Part shown: positions 20,431 through 30,900 of the stretch, in pieces | Layout: each line of letters opens with the position of its first letter | Numbering within the stretch: the stretch's first letter is position 1 | Assembly: GCA_033085395.1 (NCBI GenBank) | Contig: JANQBS010000059.1 | Coordinates: 124,001-188,000, forward strand | Source of the DNA: Xanthoparmelia taractica | Taxonomy: Eukaryota > Ascomycota > Lecanoromycetes > Lecanorales > Parmeliaceae | Reading direction: 5' to 3' | Length of the DNA: 64,000 nucleotides | Made by a program: the position numbers and the translations under genes | The notes under the pieces: generated by a model | Told to the model about the DNA's origin: nothing | The model's input: the letters and a program-made list of their open reading frames with translations, nothing else | Database searches by the model: none

Positions 20431-22190
20431 CTCATACCATAATCTTTCATGCTAACCTCGCAGCAACACTTCCACTTCAAACTCTACAACATCGTTCACC
20501 CACAACCTACACTGTCGCTCACCAGTCTATGAACCAAAGATCTCGACCACAGCGACTTGGACAAGCAACCACCAGCAAAGTGCGCAGCCAACATCCCGCC
20601 AAGACCGCCTGCCTCAATTTCACCATCAGAACCTGACTATCCGCGCTACTATCAGGCAAAAAGTCGGGACAAAAGTAAACCACCCGTTCTCACTCCCCTC
20701 ACGCATTTCAGCTCCCCGTCGACGCCAATCTCGCACATGGACCCGACGACCTCGAAGTCCTCGAGAATAGGACTCTTACCTATTGAAGAACCAATGCACG
20801 TCCGCGAAATCAAAAGCACGCCCCGCTCCAGCGTATATGTTTTATGAGTGTGCCGCTCCCGATCGCAGAGAGAAAGTAGACAAGTTCCGCCATCTCGTTG
20901 GGGTTCAGCGCTGAACAGCATGATATTGAGGTCTTACCGCTCCGGACTCCTCTACAACATCCGAACTGTGAAATGACAGGTAGCCGTCGAGGAATGTGCC
21001 TGTGCCTGTGCCTGCTACGCCGAGGTAGAAAACCGATGATGTCGAGATGGGAGGTGCCGTCGAAGTGGGTTGGTGAAGAGTAGGTTGGACCTTGTCAGTA
21101 TGGCGATTTCGTTGGCGTTGCTGGTGGGTTGTGGAGGTGCACTGGCCCGGGATGAGCGCGAGATAGCTGTCACTGTGGGAATATAGCGTGGCTTTGGGCC
21201 GACTGGAGGGTATGTGCAGTCATTGATGCAATGGAGAGCACGCTCGTAAGCGGGAAAAATTGGACGAGCATGTCTATGTCAAGGGACTTGTCAGCCCTGA
21301 CAGGCTGTTGGTAGCACAGAAGTTCATCTATTTGCGTGCAGCCAATAGGAGCCCAGCATTCCCCGCACTAGCGTGAATGATTAAGCAGTCTTGGCATTTT
21401 GCCACTATTCCAGATAAACTCGTGCTTGCTACACAGACTTAGATAGTCACTCAATAAACTACATTCCTACTCAGCCACGTCCATACCAAAGCTGACAGGA
21501 CTATATGTAAGGTAGGGCAGCAAGGGCTAAGATGGAAAGAGATCACATTTGTCGGAGATCTCACTCCTTGAATTTGGGAGAAGGGATCACTTGCAGTAGA
21601 GTCGACCGAGAAACCGAAGGGGTCATCGAAACAGAAAACGATCGAGAGGAACAACATTTTACATGAAGACTATCAATTTCAGAACGCGAGATGCTTGGCC
21701 AAGCGCTCTAGACGTGTCCCTTTTTCCCAATTCATCCCACCTCTGAACCCGCTCGCATTCTCCCAACGGCAACACCTCCCAATTGCATCTCCACCAGCAT
21801 TCTTGCCATGCCCCTCAAGCACCCCTGACCGAGTTTCGTAGACTGGTTCAATGACTGGAGTCGCGATTGTGTGCAGGCAGTTTGCTAGGATCACTTCGGA
21901 ATATTTCTTTGGACTTTCTCAATCACTTAAACATGGCAGATCCTGAGTGCCTGCAGCTTTTAACAGCCGCATGTATCTCGCACACAGCAGCGCGATCCCA
22001 CCATATCCACCTCAACATCTTACGAACCTTGACTCCTTTTGCCGTAATCAACACCTAAGTTGCTTAATAACCACTTCACAAGCTATCCATCCATACACAA
22101 CCCCAAGCACTCATTCCTTCTACAAACCCCCTACCCCTACCTCTACCTAGTCGAGGGGCGCCACAATCCCACTCCCAATCCCAATCCCAA

Positions 22191-22810
22191 TCACCGCCAC
22201 CAGCCATTTATTCGTACAACATACAGCCTAACATTATCATGCAGACTCCAGGCCAGGATAATGTATGAGTATACTATCGAACGTGGGACAACATATCGAG
22301 ACAGGAGATGCAGTAGCCCTCGAGACATGAGTAGAGAAGGATTAGTGACATGATGAGAACCGGACCTTACGAATTGATTTGATTGCGTCTTCGGGACGGG
22401 GGAGGGAAATGGGCAGGAGTGATTCGGCAGCTTCGAGGATAAGAAAATGACCAGAGCTTGCGTATCGTATTGATTCCCGGGGTTGGTGGAAAGGACGAAG
22501 CTCTGAGAGCGGGCCCCGAGGAGAGGGATGCCGAATAGGGTTTGTGGGAAACGCAAGGGTTGAGTTGAAGTGGTTAGGGTGTGAAGAAGAAGAAGCCGTC
22601 GATGGTTCGGAGGATAGAGTATAGTGGAAGGAAGGTGAGCGGGTTGCTAATTTTGTAAGTGTACCAGATCCAGAGCAATTCAGTCTCCCTTCCAAATTTC
22701 TCCTGTACAAATTTCTCCGCACAATCTCTCTCGCATTTAGTGCTCTCAGCCGTAAAGGCATACACACCGGGACCAGGCAGAACTGTAGGTAAGTGGTTGG
22801 GCCGTCTCAA
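22191..22810 (-). other. overlapping minus-strand open frames, unresolved
   Basis: Three frames overlap here. One includes ERDCAEKFVQEKFGRETELLW and another NPGNQYDTQALVIFL. Both have ordinary protein composition, but no start or splice pattern joins them. It may be the remains of a gene with lost splice sites. I assign no function. Confidence 0.15.
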
Positions 22811-23097
22811 CGCTAGGGTCAGCAGCCAGCAGCCCTAGATAGGCCCCCGGACGTGCCCCAGCGCTAGAAAAACTCCCAAGCCCATGCGGCATATATCTGG
22901 AGTTATAGGCTATCTAGATACCTAGCTAAATACATGCATGGATGCGCGGGATAAAAGAACGCGATTGCTCTGAACGAGGAAGAATGCGATTGAAGAGCCA
23001 ACTTATGGAGTGAGGCTGATACATGTAGAGTTCACCAAGACACGTGTTCCCCGCATGTGCGCATGCATCTAGAGCAGCAGCTTAATCATGAGACACG

Positions 23098-24801
23098 CTA
23101 GTTCAAAGCTCCACTATTCGATAGCTGCTCTGCCTCGGTATATCGGCCTTGTTTTCGATATATCGACGCAAGACTAGCTCTGCTCCTCAGTGTATCTGGA
23201 TGCTCGTCCCCTAGCACGCGTTTCCTCGTCTCCAGTACCTGTAAGCATAGCTCCTCTACCTCAGTATACCGGCCTTGTTTTCGATATATCGACGCAAGAC
23301 TAGCTTTGCTGTTTAGTGTATCTGGATGCTCCACCCCTAGCACGCGTTCATCCGTCTCCAATACCTGCAAGCATAGCTCCTCCGCCTCGGTATATCGTCC
23401 TTGTTCCAGATATGTCAACGATAGATTAGCTCTGCTCCTCAGCGTATCTGGATGTGCCAACCCATGCATCTTCTGTCTCGACGCGGATGTCCGTCGGAAT
23501 AGTTTTTCCGCGTGAGAATAGAGTCCTTCGAAATTCAAAACGCATCCTAGGAGATCCAAGGCATTAACCATACCATTGCTGTCGTTGCCATCCACGTTTT
23601 GGGCTATCTTCACCAGCCTTCGACATATTTCTTCTGCAGACTTATACCTTCCTTGATCCATCAACAAGTCAGCCAAGGCTTCCAGCGTTTGCCGACAGCT
23701 ACAGTGGTCAGTTCCATAGAGCGTTTCGTTCTCAGAAAGTGAATGTCTTAGCTGCGCTTCATCCGCCTCTCTATATCGGTGCTCGACTGGGCCGAGACCC
23801 ATGTACCCAATTGGATCAATTTGATAAGCTGGAGCGGGGCTCTGCCCCACAAAAGAGCTAGATGCAGGCTGAAGAATGCTGGAGATTGAAGGAGTAGGAG
23901 AGCATGCCTGAGGAGTCTGTAGGATGCTTGCAGCGCCTCCCATGGAAAGTTCTCGGGTTCTGGTCGAATGTGCAGGACTTGAAGTCGAGTTCTCTGTCCA
24001 ACAACAAACGGCGGACGGGGTATCTAGTCTATGTTAGACGGTCGGCCTGTCAAGGTCCTGTCTAATACACTTACCCGCAGGAGAGCTCGGACCATACAAA
24101 ATTGTTTCCTGAACATTGTTCCTCTTCATCCATCTCTCGACTTTCTCTAGCTCCACAGAGTTTTCTCTAATCTGAAAATGAAGCGGCTTCTTGCCAACTT
24201 CGACCAACTGTCTGGTCTGTCGCTTTCTGACGATTGCTTTCATCTCCTGCGGCTTGATATTTTTGTCCAGATCCCATTGGCTTACACGCGTTCGGTATTG
24301 CCGTACCCTTTTGGAAACAACAGTCAGTATGAGAATAGTTAGAAGCCCTGCCTTGACGCCTCATCTTGGAGCGACATACTCTGCTACGAATCCGAACTCC
24401 CTTTCCATAGTGTCTTTTACCTCTTTCAGTGAAAGTGGCGGCTTCTGCGTAATATGGAGCTCGATGATTCGAGCTTTGTACGGCTCCCAATCAACAGCAC
24501 GCAATGTCGGCGCTTTCCTCTTCCGCGTTTTAGTAGGTGGGCCCATAGAAGGTGCGGGTACATCGTGATGATTGCCAGAAGGTGAAGCGTTTAATGGCGG
24601 ACAGGTGGCAGGCACGGACAATATGTCCATAGAATTCGATATGTAGTGGTCGGCGGGGGTAGAGTATCCTAATGGGCCGAGCGACCCTAATGCATGGCCG
24701 TCAAAATCAGGGTTATTGCCATGAAGCTCTAGCGCTTGATTTGGCGTGGCTGATGAGCCTGGCGTAACGAAGGCGGACAAGTCAGGGTAGACATAATCCA
24801 T
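23098..24801 (-). CDS. Clr5-domain protein with C-terminal TPR repeats
   Basis: Three exons: 24801-24380, 24307-24075 and 24023-23098. Introns are 72 and 51 nt; the sum is 1581 nt, giving 526 residues. A basic KTRKRK stretch precedes a Clr5 domain at residues of about 100-172 (VDWEPYKARIIELH, LSLKEVKDTMEREFGF, then across the splice QYRTRVSQWDLDKN). Clr5 domains are named after a fission-yeast silencing factor and are thought to be DNA- or chromatin-associated. A Ser/Pro-rich linker leads to kinesin-light-chain-type TPRs (residues of about 290-526), with repeats of HPDTLRSRASLASIYRKQGRYTEAE. The last TPR is cut short (EAEQLSNSGALN, then stop), so the C-terminus may be truncated. The last two full TPRs are nearly identical to each other, which points to recent repeat homogenisation. 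Clr5-TPR proteins are expanded in filamentous fungi; target unknown. Confidence 0.87.
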
Positions 24802-25664
24802 CTTGAAATGAGCTCTTCTAGTGACCAGAATTGAGCTGCCTTCTCGGTAAATATCAATTAAGGATACTCGTCCAACTTATGATATCGTAGAGCTCACGAT
24901 TTGGTGGGAGCGGCGTTGTTTAAGTAGCCATCCAAGTCGAATGGAAAGGCTGAAAAGTGTCCTAGCTGTATGAGCTGTTCAGCCGAGGACGTGAAATGAT
25001 TCGGCTTGCAAAACTCCTATTTCTCTTAGTTTACTTGTACAAGGATCGTGCATTAGGTGCCGTTGTACAACAGTAGGTGACGACATAACTCTTGCAAAAC
25101 TACTATTCTCTTAAGCAGCCAGTCGGGTGCAGCGGCTTTGCGCTCAGCCACGCTAAGCCGAGACAATATTCCTGTTTTAAGTCGCTGCAATTCGCGGGTC
25201 CACTGGCGGGGGTTGCATGGGGCCGCGACTTGCTTGCACGATCAAAAGTACTATTCGGATGTGGAGTCTGAAGACAGCAGCACTCGCCAAGGGTAATGAC
25301 GTCCGCTGCGCTAGCCTTACAGATTTGCCCAAAATTGTAGTTTTGTAGTTGAGGCGAGTGGGAGTGTCCAGGTGTTGAAGGATGCGATTGGGTAATGTTG
25401 CTTCAGGCATCCTATTTCTTACAGTATCATCTTCTGCTACCGATACTCCGTCAAAACTACAATTGTTAGACCCAGCCATTGCACCTTCAGGCTGCTCAAA
25501 ACTCCTATTTCTTACCACAAAATCTCCTACCATGACTCTGCACACAAAAGTGCCAATGTCGTACACAGCACTGCGGCCATTATAAATTTCAGTGCGTCCC
25601 TCCCCTCCCCAACCACAACTTTCTCTTCCCAGTACATCCATCAGAAATCGTCCCTCCCTCCATT
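24802..25664. other. spacer with a recurring CAAAACTCCTATTTCTTA motif
   Basis: There is no firm gene. A motif of the form CAAAACT(C/A)CTATTTCTTA, or its half CAAAACTACAAT, occurs about six times between 25008 and 25515 (25008, 25094, 25329 inverted, 25410, 25452, 25497). A 154-codon minus-strand frame (25177-25641) runs through several copies and is probably incidental. Confidence 0.5.
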
Positions 25665-25842
25665 ATGGCTCGACCACAGCTCTCGGCAGAGGTCATCGCT
25701 GCCATCGTCTTTGGACTTCTACAGTTGCTCGTTGCGCTGGTGTCAATCTGGCAACAACGTCTCCACCATCAAATCAACAGTAAGCGAAAGTTATTGCATT
25801 CGTTCGGCTCACTTGCTGACGGTAGAACGACGTAGTGATTGA
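25665..25842 (+). CDS. predicted 43-residue single-span membrane peptide
   Basis: ATG 25665 opens MARPQLSAEVIAAIVFGLL. A continuous hydrophobic helix follows (about residues 9-28), and then a basic IWQQRLHH tail. A 46-nt GT-AG intron (25780-25825, donor GTAAGC, TGCTGAC branch-like) would join it to KRRSD and a stop, giving 43 residues. If unspliced, the frame ends 19 residues after QIN. The pattern LSxExIxAIxFG plus IWQ matches small one-helix proteins that I recall from many filamentous ascomycetes, often unannotated because of their size. Function is unknown. Its promoter would be the motif-rich spacer just upstream. Confidence 0.55.
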
Positions 25843-27410
25843 GAGAGAGGCAAGGCTAAGACTGCGGAACAACAATGCGCAAGCACTGTTTATTCACGCC
25901 TTCATCCGATATTGGTAATTAGGTGGTAAATCCCGACAAGGTATGTCATAAAAGAGCATGCTGGGACAAATACCATGGTAACTGAGTATCGAAATTCGAT
26001 AGCAACTCATAGATAAGCTGAGCGACGGCATAGTGGGGGCGACGGAGGGACATCACACCTTTTTTGCGGCAGGCTGTCAAAAGATAAGTTAGACCATGCG
26101 TGATTCGACAAGCTGCCGAATTCTTTTTTCTTTCGCCACTGTAGACGGCGCTGCCACCTACAGGGAGATCTTCAAGCTTGTCCAAGAGGTCTTGTAAATA
26201 AAATGAGTAAAGAATGCCTACCTCACATGCCCACAGCTGCAGAAATCAACATACCCATGAAGTTCCCGTAACTACTTCCAATCCTCCGCCGCACCGAGCC
26301 ACGCGGCGCGACGCTTGGACGCACAGGAGATCCTTGATCGTCTTTCACCGCCAGACTGGTGGTAAGGCTGTCAAACGCGGCTTCCTGTACATGTCATCGG
26401 AGATAGATGATACCGCTCCATGTCTAGATGAGATTCCTGGCTTAAGCCTAGGTATAAAATATTACTTGGATAAGAAGTCTAGGTGGTTGGCACTGGGCTA
26501 AGTTACCCCGCAGCACCCTCACCTCTCTAACCCAGCCCAAAGAAACCCCAACCCGAAACGCGCGCCCCCTAGAGTCCCCCCAGCCCGAACCCCCGGGTTG
26601 GGTTTCCAGTAGAAAGAAACCCCTTCTAACCGCCGAAGGAACTATTCCAAAAGGCCCCAAAGTGCAACTCCCCCTTCCATAGCTAAAACAGTAGTCTGAG
26701 CTTCTTTCTATCAAAACAAAAGCCTCAAATGACTTTTTATCCATCTATGCCTTAAAGGTCGAGCATAAGTGTTTATTACCTTACCTTAGGTATCTCACCA
26801 GCGCAGCTTTGATATCCTACTTATACCAAATACCCTATCCCCCCTATCCACCTCCACCTCCTCACTTACCCACCAACTCACCCATCCCCCAATACTGCCT
26901 ACCCCCTCCCTACCTACCCCCACATACACCTACATCTACACCTACGCCTCAATCCCTTCCTAACAAAACTAACCCAATCCCTCCCCTCCCTCTGAAACTA
27001 AAGTCCGTATACCCTCTCACTCTCACTGCCTCTAAATAAAACAAAATACCATACCACAAACCCGCTTCATTCCACTCCGCTCCCTACACAAGCAAATAAG
27101 GGAGGCGTTAATTTATCATCGCAATCCGAATTCCCCACGAATGATTTTAGAAGATGTATTTTGAGAGCTTGGGTTTCGCCTATTTTGATTAATGGATATA
27201 GATAAGATAAGATGAAATAAGATATAAACAAAAGAGTCCGCCTTACACCCACCACTCACCCCTCCCCCTTGCCCCTCCACTCACCATCCCAACCCTCCAC
27301 CTTCCCCCCTCCCCCCTCAACTCCCCTCTCAACTCCCCTCCTTCCCCCCCCCCCCCCTGCCCCGGAATAATCAAACGCTCAACGCTCATTATACATAGCA
27401 GCCACCCCCC

Positions 27411-27456
27411 TTCCCTTCCCTTCCCTTCCCTTCCCTTCCTCCCCTTCCCTTCCCTT
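27411..27456. repeat. TTCCC microsatellite
   Basis: About nine near-perfect TTCCC pentamers with one interruption, inside a longer polypyrimidine tract. Confidence 0.9.
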
Positions 27457-27515
27457 CATACCCCTCCCTACCGCTCCTCACGCTCCCGTACTATTGTTAT
27501 TCCCTTTTCCCCCCC

Positions 27516-27540
27516 GCCATGCCATGCCATGCCATACCAT
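27516..27540. repeat. GCCAT microsatellite
   Basis: Four exact tandem GCCAT units and a degenerate fifth, next to the polypyrimidine tract downstream of the ABC transporter gene. Confidence 0.85.
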
Positions 27541-27920
27541 TCCTTTCTTTCTCTGCAAAAAAATGCCAGGGCAGGGTAATCGCTTGAAGGTTTAAGGAAG
27601 GAAGGAAGTGCGTAGCTGATAGATGCCGAGGACTGGATCGGATTGGATTGGATTGGGATATTGGAGTTCGAAAGGAAAGACTGCGGGATCGATTGTTGGG
27701 GTTGTCTTTGTTGTGTATAAGGTACTGTAGGGATCCCTGGGGGGGTATGATCGCTGTTTCTGTACTATGAACGGAAGGAATCAGAGCAGAGCAGAGGAAG
27801 CAAGAAAGTACAAAGATAAGTTCACAAATCGTTTTCCTATCCTCCGTAACGCCTACAGATTCCACACTTCCATTGCAAGAAGTACATACCTTACCCAATA
27901 GTAACTATCAAACATCTCCA

Positions 27921-30900
27921 TTAATCCCTAACCTTCCCTTCACCCTTTCCTTCAACCTCGCCTCCGATAATCTCCCACAAACGCTCCCTCTCCCCACTCT
28001 GCTCCACCATCCCCTTAAACACACCCCCATCCTTCGCCAACAGCTCCTTCGGCCCATCAAATTCAACACCCACCCCATCGTCCATCACCAGTATCTTGTC
28101 GAAATCAGCGATTGTGCTCAACCGATGCGCAATAACAATCAACGTCGAATCCTGAAACTCCTCTCTGATACTGCGCTGGATGAGGACATCGGTTGCCATG
28201 TCGACGGCCGACGTTGCTTCGTCGAGCACCATAATCTTAGGGCGTGAGACAATGGCTCGGGCGAGACAGAGGAGTTGGCGCTGACCTTGAGAGAGGTTGA
28301 GGCCGCCCTCGGAGATGCGCGAGGAGAGGGATGCGAAGGGGTTGGTGTTGGTGTCTGGTGCAGCTGCTGGATTGGGCGTATTTGAGCCCGAGCCTGATCT
28401 GGCGGGTTCATCTCGAGAAGTAGTTCCTGTTGCACGGATTAGATGCACACGCTGAAGCGCGTCGTAAAGTTCCGAGTCTGTGTGCTGGTCAAATGCGTCC
28501 AAGTTCGAGCGCACCGTGCCGGAGAAAAGGACTGGGTCTTGTGGTATGATCGCGATGCGGCTCCTCAGGTCATGGAGACTGATCTTCGAAACATCGATGC
28601 TATCAATGTGTACGGAACCCTCGCGTGCCTCTAAGAAGCGGAAAAGAGCCAATGTGAGTGAGGACTTGCCAGCACCGGTCCGTCCTACAACGCCAACACG
28701 CTGGTAAATGATTACTGAGTCAGCATGCTGTAACCAAAAGCACAAGACAAAGAACGAGACGAGGAAAGGGGGTGATATCAAAGCATAAAAATGAGTTTCT
28801 TAGATAAGCGAAGAGCAGGACAACGAGACAAGAAGACCCTCTCGTGAAAGGTCATTGACTCGTGAGGTCAGTTTTGAAGCATACTTGAGGGAAACGTCCG
28901 TTGCCGCATCCAGACACATGTTTCATGGCCCGGACTGATATTCTGAATAGGAAGTAAATCCTGAATAACATACCTGATTCTTCTCCACTGAGAAAGAAAG
29001 CCCTTTGAGTACTGCTGGTAGATCTGCCGCATAACCTGCAACAAGGTTTAAGACCTGTAGCCGACCCTCCGTAGGCCAAGCGGCAGGGACTTTCACGCTC
29101 GCGCTTTGGTTCTCGATTGGCAAATTTGCATATTCTGCAACCCTTTCAACCGCGTTGAGATTGAGTTCGCAATTCGCGTAGGCTCGTGTTGCCCACAAGA
29201 TTTCACTACTGTACTGGAGTGCAAAACTCAGAGCAAATCCAGCAAGCGAAGCTTCGATGTTGTAGAAAGCTATAACGGCAGCAACCGAGGTAGAAAACAC
29301 AGCGCCAATGACAAATGACCGGAATGCCAGCCACCTTTGGCATAACATGAGGAACATGTATGCCCTGGCATGGGAGTCGATTTTGGCAAACATTCTTTTG
29401 ATATATACATCGGTCTTGTCGAAGGCCCGGATGGTGCCAATGCCTGCAAGAGCCGAACCAAATTGTTCGAAAATGGGGCTTTTGGCATTGCTTTCGAGCC
29501 GTTTGACTTCACGAGCACCGGAAAGATACCATCCAGTGACCCATCCACACAGGAGTAGTAGTAGAAGCGCAAACAGAAGCATGATAGGTGACACGAAGAG
29601 GCCCGCGATTATAATACCAGCAAGTGCGAGGATATGATAGAGAAAGAAGCCTATATCGTTAGCCAGTCTGGAGTCGATAGCAGCGAAGTCGGCGGTGAAT
29701 CTGTTCAATGTTCTGCCAACTGGCGTGGTATCTAGCCACCTCAAGGGGGCCCTCAGAACTGCGTATGTCAAATTCTCAAAGAGCTTCTTCGATGCTCTCA
29801 GTGACCCCACGTAAATGACGAAGTACTTTAAGGCTCCGAAGATACAGATGACGACGCTGAGCCCAATATAAATGCCCAGATAGAAAGACAGATTATAATT
29901 CGAAGTCTCGATATCGTAGGCACTACCCTTCCCGCGAGCGTAGCTGTATGGGTGTATTTGGACAAAGAGCGAGTGAGGCTCTGCCTCGTACGATTTTGTC
30001 CAGATACCGATGAACCAGGACCTTCCCAAGATCAAACCTTGGTAGACAGCGTAAATGATCATAATGGAACCCCAAAACCAGAAACCGCCACTGGATACGA
30101 GGTATTGTTTGTAGATATGCACACTCATTCGCCCCGTCTCTCGTCTTTCATCTTCGGTAAACTTTTTGGGCTGTGTCTTTCCTTTCATGTCCAGCTCACC
30201 ACTGTCGAACTTCTTGGTTGAGGTTGAGGCGTGTGATAAAACTTTACTAAGGCCACGATTGGCTATGTCTTCTGCCTCTTGAAGAGCCTCTGAGTTTCCC
30301 TTGACATCTTTGGCCTGGCCTTCTTGTTGCTGCTTCACAAGATTATCGAGAACACCCGTGGCTTTCAGATCCTCTAGGCGACCAGCATGTTGTACAGTAC
30401 CTTCGCCAAGAACCACCATATATGCCGTCTTGGGCAGAACCAGGCCCACATGGTGGGTAACCAAGATGCGTGTTCTTCCAGTGCCCAGCTCACCCGTCAA
30501 GGCGTCTTCGAAGAGCTGCCGCCCGACATGAGCATCCACAGCGCTAAAACATTAGCGAATATTCATCAAATCATAGCAACATTCCGGAAACCTTACCTGA
30601 AAATGTCATCCAGGACAAGGATACCGGCCCGCGAGTACAGAGCTCTGGCGAACGAGATACGCCAGCGCTGCCCTCCCGAGAGATTTATTCCGTTTGCGCC
30701 AATGTCAGTAAGCTCGCCATCAGGGAGTAGATCCAAGTCCTTCTCTAGAGCACAACAACGGACCACCTTCTTGTAGCGGCCAGAGTCATAAGGTAGACCA
30801 AAGAGGATGTTATCCTTGATAGTGGCATTCTCAATCCAAGGGATCTGAGCCACAAATGCGATCGCTGAGTCAATGATCCAGTCACTCTTGTTAGCCTTAG

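Larger units (their letters stand above)
17439..23097. other. 5.6-kb gene-poor, repeat-bearing region
   Basis: I find no convincing gene. Short frames are Ser-rich low complexity (a CTTCGA run at about 18040-18060) or read through minisatellite. Two minisatellite blocks (19660-19875, 20176-20430) and two dispersed-repeat fragments (about 19257-19330, 19558-19615) are visible. Overlapping minus-strand frames at 22191-22810 look weakly coding but no start or splice model works. Confidence 0.6.
25843..27920. other. gene-poor region with pyrimidine-rich tracts
   Basis: There is no convincing gene. The + strand from about 26810 to 27360 is strongly C/T/A-rich and includes a C13 run near 27345. 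Then comes a TTCCC microsatellite (27411-27456) and a GCCAT microsatellite (27516-27540). It lies downstream of the ABC transporter's stop codon on the other strand. Confidence 0.6.

Noticed and set aside
19698..20480. Repetitive peptides such as SHQISHHISHQVSH and GRLYGRLYGRLYG
   Set aside because: They are translations of the minisatellite in different frames. The low complexity has no gene signals.
25177..25641. 154-codon minus-strand frame upstream of the microprotein
   Set aside because: It passes through several copies of the CAAAACTCCTATT motif and has no recognisable domain. Its start overlaps the other gene's 5' leader.
26809..27039. Pro-rich frame in the 26.8-27.0 kb pyrimidine tract
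   Set aside because: The composition follows the polypyrimidine DNA; there is no splice site, domain or conserved motif.
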